DNA from: JANXYW01 sp964458665
GTDB taxonomy: Bacteria; Chloroflexota; Dehalococcoidia; DSTF01; JACRBR01
DNA length: 56,130 nucleotides
Assembly (NCBI GenBank): GCA_964458665.1
Contig: CAYWOO010000043.1
Coordinates: 1-56,130, forward strand
Direction of reading: 5' to 3'
The position numbers and the translations under genes were made by a program. This document shows positions 42,169-51,184 of this stretch, in pieces. The stretch's first letter is position 1, and each line of letters begins with the position of its first letter. Below the pieces are notes generated by a model. The model was not told where the DNA came from, searched no databases, and saw nothing but the letters and a program-made list of their open reading frames with translations.

Positions 42169-43224
42169 ATGAATCGACGCGGATCTCTCCTTGTCGCGAT
42201 CGTGTTGCTTTTGGTGGCGCTGCGTGCTGCTCCGGCTCGCGCCGCGGATCCGGTGATCATTGCTGCGGGCGACATCGCATCGTGTTCGTCGACAGGCGAT
42301 TCGGCGACGGCGGCGCTGCTCGATACGCTGGCGGGCACGGTGCTGACGCTCGGCGACGAAGCATACGATTCGGGCACGTCCACGCAGTTCGCCGAGTGCT
42401 ACGGCCCGACGTGGGGGCGGCGGCTGGCCGATACGAAGCCGGCGCCCGGCAACCACGAGTACAACACGGCGGGCGCGACCGGATACTACGGCTACTTCGG
42501 AGCGGCCGCCGGCGACCCTGCGAAGGGCTACTACAGCTACGACCTCGGCGCGTGGCACATGGTGGTGATCAACAGCAATTGCCGTGCCGTCGGCGGCTGC
42601 GGCGCGGGATCGCCGCAGGAGCTGTGGCTGCGGGCGGATCTTGCGGCGCATCCCGCCGCCTGCACGCTGGCGTACTGGCATCATCCGCGCTTCAGCTCGG
42701 GGCGGCACGGGAATCAGGCGTACATGGAGCCGATCTGGCAGGCGCTGTACGAAGCTGGTGCGGACGTTGTGCTCAACGGGCACGATCATAGTTATGAGCG
42801 GTTCGCGCCGCAGATGCCCGATGGCGGGGCGGACGCGGCATTTGGTGTGCGCGCGTTCGTCGTTGGGACGGGCGGGCGCAGCCACTACGGATTCAAGACG
42901 ATCGCGGCGAACAGCGAGGTGCGGAATAGCAGCACCTACGGCGTGCTGACGATGACGCTGCACTCGACCGGCTACGACTGGCAGTTCGTGCCGGTTGCCG
43001 GGCAGACGTTCACGGACCGTGGAAGCGGCAGGTGCCATGCGGCGCCGCCCGATCCGCCACCGTCGTTGGGCGGGACGGCGGCCGAGCCGCGCGTGAGGGT
43101 CGATGGCGGTGACGATGCGGGAGGTTCTGGCGATGTCGACTGGCGCGTCGCGATCGTGGTGTTCGCGATGGTCGGGGCCGGCGGCGGGTTGTTGTTGTGG
43201 CGGCGGAGGACGCGGAGGGGATAG
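42169..43224 (+). CDS. Exported metallophosphoesterase with C-terminal membrane anchor
   Basis: 351 residues. Signal peptide MNRRGSLLVAIVLLLVALRA ending near APARA. The calcineurin-like fold shows AAGDIAS, LGDEAYDSG, PGNHEYN, WHHPRF and GHDHSYERF, placing the two-metal site. The C-terminus has a Gly/Asp-rich spacer, one membrane helix (VAIVVFAMVGAGGGLLLW) and an RRRTRRG tail, like processed surface anchors. It removes phosphate from unknown extracellular substrates. GATACT lies 6 nt before the ATG, so it may be leaderless. Confidence 0.85.
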   Translation: MNRRGSLLVAIVLLLVALRAAPARAADPVIIAAGDIASCSSTGDSATAALLDTLAGTVLTLGDEAYDSGTSTQFAECYGPTWGRRLADTKPAPGNHEYNTAGATGYYGYFGAAAGDPAKGYYSYDLGAWHMVVINSNCRAVGGCGAGSPQELWLRADLAAHPAACTLAYWHHPRFSSGRHGNQAYMEPIWQALYEAGADVVLNGHDHSYERFAPQMPDGGADAAFGVRAFVVGTGGRSHYGFKTIAANSEVRNSSTYGVLTMTLHSTGYDWQFVPVAGQTFTDRGSGRCHAAPPDPPPSLGGTAAEPRVRVDGGDDAGGSGDVDWRVAIVVFAMVGAGGGLLLWRRRTRRG

Positions 43225-43436
43225 CGCGGTTCGTCATTCTTCACGCACGCCATCGAGTGCTTCGAACGGAGAGATGTACTGCGTCGGTCCGCCGTTGCCG
43301 GACGCGCAGCCGGGACGGCTGTGCTCCACGCTTCGCCTAGCGTGATGAGCGACGAAGCCTGAGGCGCCTCGTCGAAAAGCAAGCACTGCGCGGGCTGAAT
43401 GCCCGCGCTCCGGAGGGGCGTGGTTTTACGCGTTCT
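43225..43436. repeat. Composite repeat and palindrome in a convergent gap
   Basis: 43283-43336 matches about 24938-24994 (GCGTTGCCGGACGC-CAGCCGGGACGGCT and CACGCTTCGC shared). 43387-43411 is a TGCGCGGGCT-GA-ATGCCCGCGC palindrome. GAGGCGCCTC (43363) may act as terminator for either flanking gene. No gene seen. Confidence 0.65.
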
Positions 43437-44999
43437 CTAGCGTGCGGTGTCGATGCGGTAGAGCTTGAAGAACTTGAGGTCGGTGGCGAACGCCTCTGCG
43501 ATGTGGAAGCGCTGCTGTGTGGCGTCGAAGTAGGGCTGGTAGCCGGGGCCCGACGCCGTGAACGTAAGGTTGATCCCTTCGACGCTCGTGTAGAGGTAGT
43601 AGACAGGCTGGCCCTGGTCGAGTGCGTGCTGGATGCGCTGCATGATCTCATCGACGCGCTGCGGACCGTTATCGGTGGTGAGCGAGTAGTCGATGAGGTC
43701 GAGGTACTCGATGCCGTTGTTGCTGTCGCGGACGCCGCGCGTGCCGCCGCTGACGACGAGGCTGTCCGCTGGAAGCGCGGCGATCACAGGGCGGAGTTGG
43801 CGATACGCGGCCTCATCGGAGAGGGCGGCGTTGGACGGCCAGTTGACCAGCATCAGCGTGTCGGACGCGGCGAAATACGCGCCGAGCAGCAGTACCAAGC
43901 CGGCGGCGAGTCCACGCCAGGTGTTGCGGGCGATCGCGGGCTGGCGCGCGGTCATCTCGATGATCGCAGCTGGCGCGTAAGACGCCAGTAGCAGCGCGAA
44001 CGTGAGCGAGGGCAGCATGTAGCGGTTGTTCGCGAAGGGCAGCGGTACGTGCGCGAGCGGGAAGATCGTCAGCATGTAGAGGGAGACGTAGAGCAGCGTG
44101 CGATTGTGCCGCCAGAGATACGTGACGCCGAGCGCCGCGAGTATGGCGATGAACGGTGCGCCGAGTGGGCCGCCGAACTCGGCGATGGCGTAGAAGACGA
44201 TATTGCTCGCCGCGTCGTCGAGTGTGGCGGCCGAATTCGTTGCGGCGTTGCCGATGGAGCCGCCGATCCACGCGAAGAACACGTACGCCACGAGCATCGA
44301 CGCGGCGGCGACGATCAGTTCGCGGCGGAACGTCGCCCGCCAGATCCTGCGGGGGTCGAAGCCCAAGCGCCCGACATCCGCCCAGTAGATGATCAACGCG
44401 GGCAAGAACGCCGGGTTCGTGGCGCGGATGCTGATGGCGATGGCGAGCAGCGCGCCGTACACAGCGAACGTTGCGGTCGAGCGGCCGCGCAGCCACGGCA
44501 CGATGAGGATCAGCGATACGATCCACGCTGCGTTCATGGCGTCGAAGAAGCCGTCGCGCGAGAAGTAGACGAACTGCGGCGCAGTCGCGACGCCGAGCGC
44601 GAGCAGTACCGGGGCGATTGCATCAGGCGTCGCTCTGCGTGTGCCGAGGTAGGCGGCGACAACAAGCACGAGCGACGCGGCGATGACGACGGCCTGTTGC
44701 GTCGCGAGCGTCTGCGGAAAGAGGACGAACGCGGGCGCGAGCGTGACGGCGACGCCGGGCGGGTAGAACGTGGACAGCGGGAACTGTCCGGAGACCAGCC
44801 GGTGGGCCGCGGTCATCTGCTCGTAGGTGTCGGGCGTCCAGGCCTGCAGTTCGAGGCGCACGACACGAAGGATCAGCGCGAGCAGCACGATGCTCGCCGG
44901 GATGGCGGCGGCGCGGACGGCGGGCCAGACGCGCGTGGCGGCCAGCGCGCCGAGTTGCGGCGCGCCCGCGTTCGAGCGAGTGTAGGCCAGCTTTGCCAT
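43437..44999 (-). CDS. Polytopic membrane glycosyltransferase-like protein (GT-C, ArnT/PMT-like)
   Basis: 520 residues from the ATG of MAKLAYTRSN; upstream ATGs of the open frame overlap the divergent gene and are less likely. About 11 membrane helices. The first loop (RVVRLELQAWTPDTYEQMTAAHRLVSGQFPLSTFYPPGV) is typical of GT39/GT83-like transferases that use polyprenyl-phosphate sugars. The C-terminal soluble part may bind the acceptor. Function not further defined. Second GT-C protein in the window. Confidence 0.75.
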   Translation of the reverse strand: MAKLAYTRSNAGAPQLGALAATRVWPAVRAAAIPASIVLLALILRVVRLELQAWTPDTYEQMTAAHRLVSGQFPLSTFYPPGVAVTLAPAFVLFPQTLATQQAVVIAASLVLVVAAYLGTRRATPDAIAPVLLALGVATAPQFVYFSRDGFFDAMNAAWIVSLILIVPWLRGRSTATFAVYGALLAIAISIRATNPAFLPALIIYWADVGRLGFDPRRIWRATFRRELIVAAASMLVAYVFFAWIGGSIGNAATNSAATLDDAASNIVFYAIAEFGGPLGAPFIAILAALGVTYLWRHNRTLLYVSLYMLTIFPLAHVPLPFANNRYMLPSLTFALLLASYAPAAIIEMTARQPAIARNTWRGLAAGLVLLLGAYFAASDTLMLVNWPSNAALSDEAAYRQLRPVIAALPADSLVVSGGTRGVRDSNNGIEYLDLIDYSLTTDNGPQRVDEIMQRIQHALDQGQPVYYLYTSVEGINLTFTASGPGYQPYFDATQQRFHIAEAFATDLKFFKLYRIDTAR

Positions 45000-45178
45000 A
45001 TGTGCGTGAAACCTCTGCCTATGTTGTCGGCGCGTACGCATTGCGCCACAGCGTTTGAGGATGGTCGCATCGTACGCCACGCCGAGAACCCGACGTCTGG
45101 CGGGCGCGTGCGTAAGGGTCTTAGGGGTTCGGATGAGCCAGTCGTGCTCGTTCGCGCCTGCCGTGGTTAACTTGCGGC

Positions 45179-46399
45179 ATGGCGAAGCTCGCACTGCGCG
45201 GCGGCGACCCGCTGCGGACGAAGGAATGGCCGGCGTGGCCGCAGCACGACCAGCGCGAACTGGTGAACATCACACGGGTACTGGAGAGCGGCAACTGGGG
45301 CGGATTCCCTTCGCCCAACGTCATGGCGGGCGAGTTCGCGGAGAAGTTCGCCGCGTACCACGGTGCGAAATTCGGCGTATGCACGACGGGCGGGACGACC
45401 GCGCTTGAAGTGGCGCTGAAGGCGGCGGGGCTGGAGCGCGGCGATGAGGTGCTGGCGCCGGCGCTGACGTTCTACGCGACGGCGTTCTCGGCGCTGGTAC
45501 AGGGATTCAAGCCGGTGTTCGTCGATGTCGATCCGGACACGTGGTGCATCGATGCGCAGCAGATCGAGCGGCAGATCACGCCCGACACGCGTGCGATCCT
45601 GCCGGTGCACCTGGGTTCTCGCATGGCGGACATGGACCGCATTAGTGAGATCGCGCGGGCGCGCAATCTCAAAGTAATCGAGGACTGTGCGCACATGCAC
45701 GGCGGTGCGTGGCGCGGGAAGGGTGCCGGCTCGCTGGCCGACCTTGGCTGTTTCAGCTTCCAGTCGTCGAAGCTGATGACGTGCGGCGAGGGCGGCATCA
45801 TCATCACGAACGATGAGGCGCTGGCCGAGCGCTGCAACGCCTACGTGAACTCCGGCCGCGGGACGGGCAGCGATCGCCAGGCGGCGGAAGGAACGATGCT
45901 GGGCTGGAACTATCGCATCACGGAGTTCCAGGCGGCGGTGCTGCTGGCGCAGTTGGCGCGGCTGCCGGATCAGGTGGCGCTTCGCGACAAGAACATCGCG
46001 CATCTCGAGCGGCGCGTCGGCGAGCTGGAGGGCGTGGCCACACTGCCGCAGGATGACCGCATGACGACGCGCTCCGGCTACGGTGTCGTGCTGCGGTACG
46101 ACGAGCGCGCATGGCGAGGTATTTCGCGCGATCGGTTCGCGTGGGCGCTGTACAAGGAAGGAATGAAGCTGCACGGCGCGTTTTACACGCCGGTGTACAG
46201 CGCTCCGCTCTTCGCCTGGAAGGATGCGCCGATCGACGTGGACTACAGTCAGGTGTCGTGCCCGGTCGCGGAGAAAGCGTCGCGCAAAGAGATGATCTGG
46301 CTGCCGCACGAGGTCTTCCTCGGAACGACGGCTGACATCGACGACCTGTGCGACGCGATCGTCAAGTTGCGCGAGAACATCGACGAGCTGGCGGAGTAA
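45179..46399 (+). CDS. DegT/DnrJ/EryC1/StrS family aminotransferase
   Basis: 406 residues. PLP fold-type I sugar aminotransferase: TTGGTTALEVALKAAGLERGDEVLAPALTFYATA, VIEDCAHMHGG, and CFSFQSSKLMTCGEGG with the PLP lysine. GWNYRITEFQAAVLLAQL is typical. Such enzymes aminate keto-sugars for cell-surface glycans or AHBA-type starters. TAACTT lies 5 nt before the ATG, so it may be leaderless. A DinB gene follows 22 nt later. Confidence 0.92.
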   Translation: MAKLALRGGDPLRTKEWPAWPQHDQRELVNITRVLESGNWGGFPSPNVMAGEFAEKFAAYHGAKFGVCTTGGTTALEVALKAAGLERGDEVLAPALTFYATAFSALVQGFKPVFVDVDPDTWCIDAQQIERQITPDTRAILPVHLGSRMADMDRISEIARARNLKVIEDCAHMHGGAWRGKGAGSLADLGCFSFQSSKLMTCGEGGIIITNDEALAERCNAYVNSGRGTGSDRQAAEGTMLGWNYRITEFQAAVLLAQLARLPDQVALRDKNIAHLERRVGELEGVATLPQDDRMTTRSGYGVVLRYDERAWRGISRDRFAWALYKEGMKLHGAFYTPVYSAPLFAWKDAPIDVDYSQVSCPVAEKASRKEMIWLPHEVFLGTTADIDDLCDAIVKLRENIDELAE

Positions 46400-46421
46400 C
46401 ACACGCGCGAAAGGGGACATT

Positions 46422-47000
46422 TTGGATCTTCGAGGATGGATCGGACAGCAGCACTTCGTCGCGCACGCCGCCGTCGAGCAAGAGATCATGAGCCGCGTGC
46501 CGCGCGAGCAGCTCACGGCGATTCCGGTGGGCGGTACGAACTCGCTGGCGTGGTTGCTCTGGCACACGGCTCGCTGCGAGGATCTGGCCGTCAACGTGCT
46601 CGTCCGGCGACGGCCGCAGGTGCTGGCGTCAGATAACTGGACGGAGCGCATGCGCACGGGCGACCTCTGGATCGGCGCCGGCGCAGGCGACGAGGAAGTT
46701 GCCGACTTCGGGCGGGTCGTCGATCTCGACGCGCTGCTGGCGTACAGGCTCGCTGTCCGAAACGATACCGCGGCGTGGATCGCTGAACTCGACCCGGCGG
46801 TGCTCGACGAGAAGCACGATCTGGACAGCGTTCTCGCGTCGATCACCGACCTGATCCCGGAAACAGGACAGTGGGTGCGAGAGATGTGGTCGCCCTGGCC
46901 GACGAGCATGTACCTCAACTTCACGGCGATCGGACACACCTACATGCATCTCGGCGAAATGCAGGGGGTGCGGACAGCGCTGGGCATACGAGGCCGGTAA
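46422..47000 (+). CDS. DinB-family protein
   Basis: 192 residues, TTG start with AAGGGG 5 nt upstream. The four-helix DinB/YfiT fold is supported by histidines at expected places: HFVAHAAVEQE, AWLLWHTARCEDLAV and GHTYMHLGEMQGVRTALG. Members bind a metal and act as thiol S-transferases, often with mycothiol or bacillithiol, or have unknown roles. The MshA-like gene 5 kb away makes a thiol link possible but speculative. Confidence 0.82.
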   Translation: MDLRGWIGQQHFVAHAAVEQEIMSRVPREQLTAIPVGGTNSLAWLLWHTARCEDLAVNVLVRRRPQVLASDNWTERMRTGDLWIGAGAGDEEVADFGRVVDLDALLAYRLAVRNDTAAWIAELDPAVLDEKHDLDSVLASITDLIPETGQWVREMWSPWPTSMYLNFTAIGHTYMHLGEMQGVRTALGIRGR

Positions 47001-47055
47001 CGTTGCGCGATTTCTCCTTCAGCGGGCGGCCCGTGGGCCGAAACAGAGGAGCCAG

Positions 47056-48213
47056 ATGACGATGTCCATTCAAGTTAGCGCGGTGCTTCTCCTGGCGATC
47101 GGCGTAGCCGGCATCGGCGCCGGATGCGGTGGCAGCGACAGCAATCCGAGCGCTACGGCGCAGCCGGTCACGGTTGCGGCTGGCGCCTCGACGGCGGCGA
47201 CCGCAACTGTAGCGAACAAGCCGACGGACGCCGCGATCGTTGCGACCGTGGCGCCAGCCGTGGCTTCGACGCCTGCGATCCCGGCGTCTTCCGCGACGGT
47301 CAGCGGCGGTGTTACGCCGGGAGCGAGCGCGGCTGCCTCGATGTGCGTCAGCGCGGCTGAGATCACACCGGCCTCTGCCGTCGCGTCCGGTGATCTGGTC
47401 GAGGTGTCGGGGCTGGCATCGAGCCGTGTGAACGACGGCGTGATCTGGGCGCACAACGATAGTGGCGATTCGGCGCGCGTATTCGCGATGGACGCGCACG
47501 GCGATGCGCTCGCTGTCTACACGCTGACCGGCTCCGATGCGTTCGATTGGGAAGACATGGCAGCAGGGCCCGACGCCTCGCGCGGCGCGTCGGCGCTGTA
47601 CCTGGGTGATATCGGTGACAACGCACGGGCGCGGACGGAAATCGTTGTGTATCGCGTGCGAGAGCCGATCGTGAAGGGCGGGGCAGCGCCACTTGCGGGA
47701 ATACTGTCGGAAGTCGACAAGCTGACGCTGCGTTATCCGGATGGAGCGCATGACGCCGAGACGCTGATGGTCGATCCTGTGAGCGGCGATCTGATCATCG
47801 TGACGAAAGACGCCGGTGGCTCGCAGGTGTTCCGCACTGTGGGGACGCTCGACCCAAACGCGTCCGCGACACTGGAGCTTGTTGGCCGTGTCGACTTCGG
47901 AGCGCTCCAGCGGCGAACGCCATTCCCGGATGATGCGCCCGCGCTCGCGCGTGCGGGCGGTGCGCTCGCGACCGGTGGCGACATCTCGCCGTCCGGCGAC
48001 ATGATCGCGATCCGCACGTACTCCGCTGTCTGGCTCTGGACGCGCGCGCAGGGGCAGTCGGTCGGCGACGCGTTGGCGGCTGCGCCGTGCGAGGCGGCGT
48101 CCGCGGCGGAGCAGCAGGGTGAGGCGATCGCGTTCGATGCGGATGGACGCGGCTACGTGACCGTGAGCGAGGGCGAGCATCCAGCTGTGCACCATTTCCG
48201 CCTGGCGAATTGA
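47056..48213 (+). CDS. Lipoprotein, probable beta-propeller
   Basis: 385 residues. Signal peptide with lipobox GIGAGC, then an Ala/Thr/Ser-rich spacer of about 70 residues, then a globular part with EVSGLASSRVNDGVIWAHNDSGDSARVFAMD and DWEDMAAGPDASRGASALYLGDIGDNARAR, repeats common to extracellular beta-propeller-like proteins of unknown function. It probably sits on the outer side of the membrane. Confidence 0.7.
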   Translation: MTMSIQVSAVLLLAIGVAGIGAGCGGSDSNPSATAQPVTVAAGASTAATATVANKPTDAAIVATVAPAVASTPAIPASSATVSGGVTPGASAAASMCVSAAEITPASAVASGDLVEVSGLASSRVNDGVIWAHNDSGDSARVFAMDAHGDALAVYTLTGSDAFDWEDMAAGPDASRGASALYLGDIGDNARARTEIVVYRVREPIVKGGAAPLAGILSEVDKLTLRYPDGAHDAETLMVDPVSGDLIIVTKDAGGSQVFRTVGTLDPNASATLELVGRVDFGALQRRTPFPDDAPALARAGGALATGGDISPSGDMIAIRTYSAVWLWTRAQGQSVGDALAAAPCEAASAAEQQGEAIAFDADGRGYVTVSEGEHPAVHHFRLAN

Positions 48214-48229
48214 TGGACGCCCTCGGTTC

Positions 48230-48325
48230 GGACGGGGCTAGAAGCCGGTCCCTACGTCCGTCGATCGATCAACCTCCTAAGATGAAGTGCGGCTGCGTGG
48301 ACGGAGCGAAAGCTGCGTCCCTCCG
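48230..48325. repeat. Two GTAG palindromes, family B-like
   Basis: GGACGGGGCT-AGA-AGCCGGTCCCTACG (48230-48256) and GGACGGAGC-GAAA-GCTGCGTCCCTCCG (48299-48325). The second has lost the GTAG head. Confidence 0.8.
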
Positions 48326-48394
48326 AACGCGGAATTCGCACGTCGCGGGGCGTTTCTCGCGGTCTGTTATCATGCTGCCTTCAGGAGTGAACCG

Positions 48395-49591
48395 ATGACT
48401 GACTGGCGCGAAAAAGAGTCGAAGTATTTCATGCGCACGGGCAAGCGGATGGACCTGCTGGCCGTCCGTGGCGAGGGCGCGCATATTTGGGACGAGGACG
48501 GGCGCGAGTACCTCGACTTCTTTGGCGGGCCCGCGACGATCAGCCTCGGCCACGCGCACCCGGTGATCGTCGACGCGCTGATCGATCAGGCGAAGCAGCT
48601 GATCCATGTCTCGAACCAGTTCTACTCGATCCCCCAGCTCAAACTGGCGGAGTTACTGATCGAGCACTCTTGCTTCGACCGCGTGTACTTCATGAACAGC
48701 GGTGCGGAGGCGAACGAAGGCGCGCTGAAGCTGGCGCGGAAGTGGGGCAAGGAGAAGAAGGCCGGCGCGTTCGAAATCATCTGCGCCGATGACGCGTTTC
48801 ACGGGCGCACGTTGCAGACGGTGACGGCGGGCGGGACCGAGCGCTACAAGACGCCGTTCGGGCCACTGCCGGAGGGATACCTGCATGTGCCGTTCAACGA
48901 CGTCGATGCCGTCAAGCGCGCGACAACGTCGAACACGGTGGCGGTGTTCCTGGAGCCGATACAGGGCGAGGGCGGCATCAACGTGCCGGACGACGACTAC
49001 TTCAAGCAGTTGCGCGCGTGGTGCGACGAGCAGAACATCCTGCTGATCTTCGACGAGATCCAGACCGGCTGCGGGCGCCTCGGGACGCTGTTTGCGTATG
49101 AATACTACGGCGTCGAGCCCGACATCATGACGCTGGGCAAGGGCATCGGCGGCGGTGTGCCGCTTTCGGCGTTTCTGGCGAAGGAGCACTGCGCCGTCTT
49201 CACGCCGGGCGACCACGGCAGCACGTACGGCGGCGAGCCGCTGACGACGCGTGTCGGCTACGAGGTGATGCACTACATCATCGAGAACGATATTCCGGCG
49301 CAGGTGGCGAAGAAGGGGCAGCTCGTCGAGCGCCGCCTGCAGTCGCTGCTCGACCGCTGCCCGAACGTGGCGGCGGTGCGCGGCAAGGGGCTGATGTGGG
49401 CGGTGCAGTTCACCAGCGACATCGGCGAGAAGATCACGAACGCCGCGCTGGCGAACGGGCTGATCCTCAACAACGTGCGACCGAACGCCGTGCGCATCGT
49501 GCCGCCGCTGACCGTGACGGAAGAGGAGCTGGAGCAGGGGCTGGCGATCCTTGAGCACGTGATCGAGTCGGAAGTTGCGGCGGCGAAGTAG
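48395..49591 (+). CDS. argD: Class III aminotransferase, probably acetylornithine aminotransferase
   Basis: 398 residues. GPATISLGHAHPVIVDAL, FMNSGAEANEGALKLARKW, FHGRTLQTVTAGG, EPIQGEGGINVP, and DEIQTGCGRLGTLFAYEYYGVEPDIMTLGKGIGGGVP with the PLP lysine all match ArgD. It converts N-acetylglutamate semialdehyde to N-acetylornithine. An ornithine or GABA aminotransferase role cannot be fully excluded. AGGAG lies 7 nt upstream of the ATG; no other arg gene is adjacent. Confidence 0.85.
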   Translation: MTDWREKESKYFMRTGKRMDLLAVRGEGAHIWDEDGREYLDFFGGPATISLGHAHPVIVDALIDQAKQLIHVSNQFYSIPQLKLAELLIEHSCFDRVYFMNSGAEANEGALKLARKWGKEKKAGAFEIICADDAFHGRTLQTVTAGGTERYKTPFGPLPEGYLHVPFNDVDAVKRATTSNTVAVFLEPIQGEGGINVPDDDYFKQLRAWCDEQNILLIFDEIQTGCGRLGTLFAYEYYGVEPDIMTLGKGIGGGVPLSAFLAKEHCAVFTPGDHGSTYGGEPLTTRVGYEVMHYIIENDIPAQVAKKGQLVERRLQSLLDRCPNVAAVRGKGLMWAVQFTSDIGEKITNAALANGLILNNVRPNAVRIVPPLTVTEEELEQGLAILEHVIESEVAAAK

Positions 49592-49665
49592 CTATTGCCA
49601 GTTGGCTTTCGGCTGATTGAGCGCGACGGCTACAACCTACCCCTTGCAACCTATAACCTGTGTAC

Positions 49666-49763
49666 GGGAGTGGATGGGTTCCGGTGGGTCTCGCGGTCTT
49701 CAAAACCGTTGCGGGGCGGCCTGCGTCGTCCCGGGAGGGTTCGACTCCCTCGCACTCCCGCCA
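49666..49763 (+). tRNA. selC: tRNA-Sec (selenocysteine, anticodon UCA)
   Basis: 98 nt. Acceptor GGGAGTG pairs with CACTCCC (the eighth pair is G-G), T-arm GAGGG-TTCGACT-CCCTC, long variable arm (GGCGGCCTGCGTCGTC), TTCCGGTGGG D-loop, and anticodon loop CTTCAAA with TCA at 49700-49702. GCCA end encoded. Length, variable arm and loop sequence align well with bacterial SelC, so the organism should decode UGA as selenocysteine at suitable mRNAs. Confidence 0.93.
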
Positions 49764-49786
49764 CCATGATCCGGGTTTGGGCCTGG

Positions 49787-50908
49787 CTATACACCGCACG
49801 CTGAAGCGCGCACGTGCAGCGGCGTCGATACCGGTGGTTTGATCTGCCGCCAGTACAGATCCGCAATCAGCTCATGCCCGCCGTCGTTCGGGTGCATACC
49901 ATCCCACGATACATAGGCGGCGCGGTCCTTCATGGCATCCCAGATGTCCGCCACCGGGATACCGCGCTTCGCGGCCTCCTCACCGATCACCTCGCTGACG
50001 GCGGCGGCGCGAGCGTACGTAGGGTCGTTTCTTGGCCAGTGGAGCCACGGTGTCGTGCCAACTACCACCATCGCCCCGGTTCCCTGTAAGCAATCCAGCA
50101 TCAAGCCGTACACGCTGCGAAACGTGGCCATCGGTATGGCCTGATCCTGGACGGCTGAGTGCGCCCCGACCTCAACCACGATCAGGCCAGGCCGCTTTCG
50201 CAGCACCGCGCGCACGTTCTCAAGGTCGCCGTGCAATCCGCCGAACGCGGAGACGACTACCTGAGAGCTGCCCAGCCGCGACTCCGCGGACAGCCGTTTG
50301 CGCAGGATCGATGCGAACCCTCGATCGGTGTCGCTTGCGCCGGCGCCGATTGTCACGCTGTCGCCGAAGAATGCGACGTCCGTCCGTGCACCCGGTGCCA
50401 GCGCCGGCTGCGCCAGCGCCCGGTCGGACGCGGTCGGCGAAGGAAGCAGCCCCGCCTTGCGCAACGCGTCGGCCGCTCGCAGCACGTCGATCAGTTTCGG
50501 CGCCGGCTCCGCCGTCAGCGGCGTGCCCGTTTGCCCCGGCAGAAGCCCCGCCTTGCGCAACGCGTCGGCCGCCAGCAGCACGTCGATCAGCGTCGGCGCC
50601 GGCTCCGCAGTCAGCGGCGTGCCCGTCTGCTCCGGCAGCAGCCCCGCCTTGCGCAGCGCGTCCGCCGCGAGCAGGACATCCATCAGGGTCGGCGCCCGCT
50701 CCGGCGCGACGGACGAAGCGCGCGCCTGGCTCGTGGGTGCGGCGCGCGCTCCGATTGCTCCGGAGCTTGCGAGTCCGCCTACGACCAGGCATGCGACGGC
50801 GCCCAGAATAACCAGCGGACTGACGCGGCGCGCGGCAAGCACGACCCCCGCCCAGAGCGGCGCGTCCCGGCCCGATATGCCCTGATCGTCGTGTCCACGC
50901 ACGTCCAT
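49787..50908 (-). CDS. Membrane-anchored SGNH/GDSL hydrolase with internal repeats
   Basis: 373 residues. One N-terminal membrane helix (PLVILGAVACLVVGGLA), then three near-identical 32-residue repeats containing DVLLAADALRKAGLLP (about residues 70-155), then an SGNH hydrolase: FFGDSVTIGAG (Ser), a VVSAFGG Gly block, and DGMHPNDGGH (Asp-His). Such enzymes deacylate envelope lipids or glycans. GGAG lies too close to the ATG to serve it well, so the exact start is not certain. Confidence 0.78.
   Translation of the reverse strand: MDVRGHDDQGISGRDAPLWAGVVLAARRVSPLVILGAVACLVVGGLASSGAIGARAAPTSQARASSVAPERAPTLMDVLLAADALRKAGLLPEQTGTPLTAEPAPTLIDVLLAADALRKAGLLPGQTGTPLTAEPAPKLIDVLRAADALRKAGLLPSPTASDRALAQPALAPGARTDVAFFGDSVTIGAGASDTDRGFASILRKRLSAESRLGSSQVVVSAFGGLHGDLENVRAVLRKRPGLIVVEVGAHSAVQDQAIPMATFRSVYGLMLDCLQGTGAMVVVGTTPWLHWPRNDPTYARAAAVSEVIGEEAAKRGIPVADIWDAMKDRAAYVSWDGMHPNDGGHELIADLYWRQIKPPVSTPLHVRASACGV
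50446..50696. repeat. Tandem 96-bp repeats inside the SGNH gene
   Basis: The phrase GCCTTGCGCA recurs at 50454, 50550 and 50646: exact 96-bp period, in frame. The first two units are almost identical; the third has diverged more. Confidence 0.92.
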
Positions 50909-51184
50909 GCTCCTCAGGATTCCGTATCAAGCACGTCATCCTGTCACGCACTCGACGATCGGAGACATAGGCGGAACCCCTCGGATGTCTCGGACCGAAG
51001 TCTTGATATAGGAGTCCGCGCACGAACGTGTGGCAGGGCTGGCCGGCCAGGAGCGCACCAGCGTCATCGATCGCCGTGCCTCGCAGAAGTTCGCTCCACA
51101 CGGCGCGTGCGATGTACGCTCCCTCAAGCCGGGCACGTCGAAGGGAGCGCGATCATCGCCACGCCGGAAGCCGATGTCTCAGCC

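Noticed and set aside
50159..51184. Extension of the Crp/Fnr frame to 564 residues
   Set aside because: The extra part is antisense to the SGNH hydrolase and repeat-driven; family N-terminus lies at 51185.
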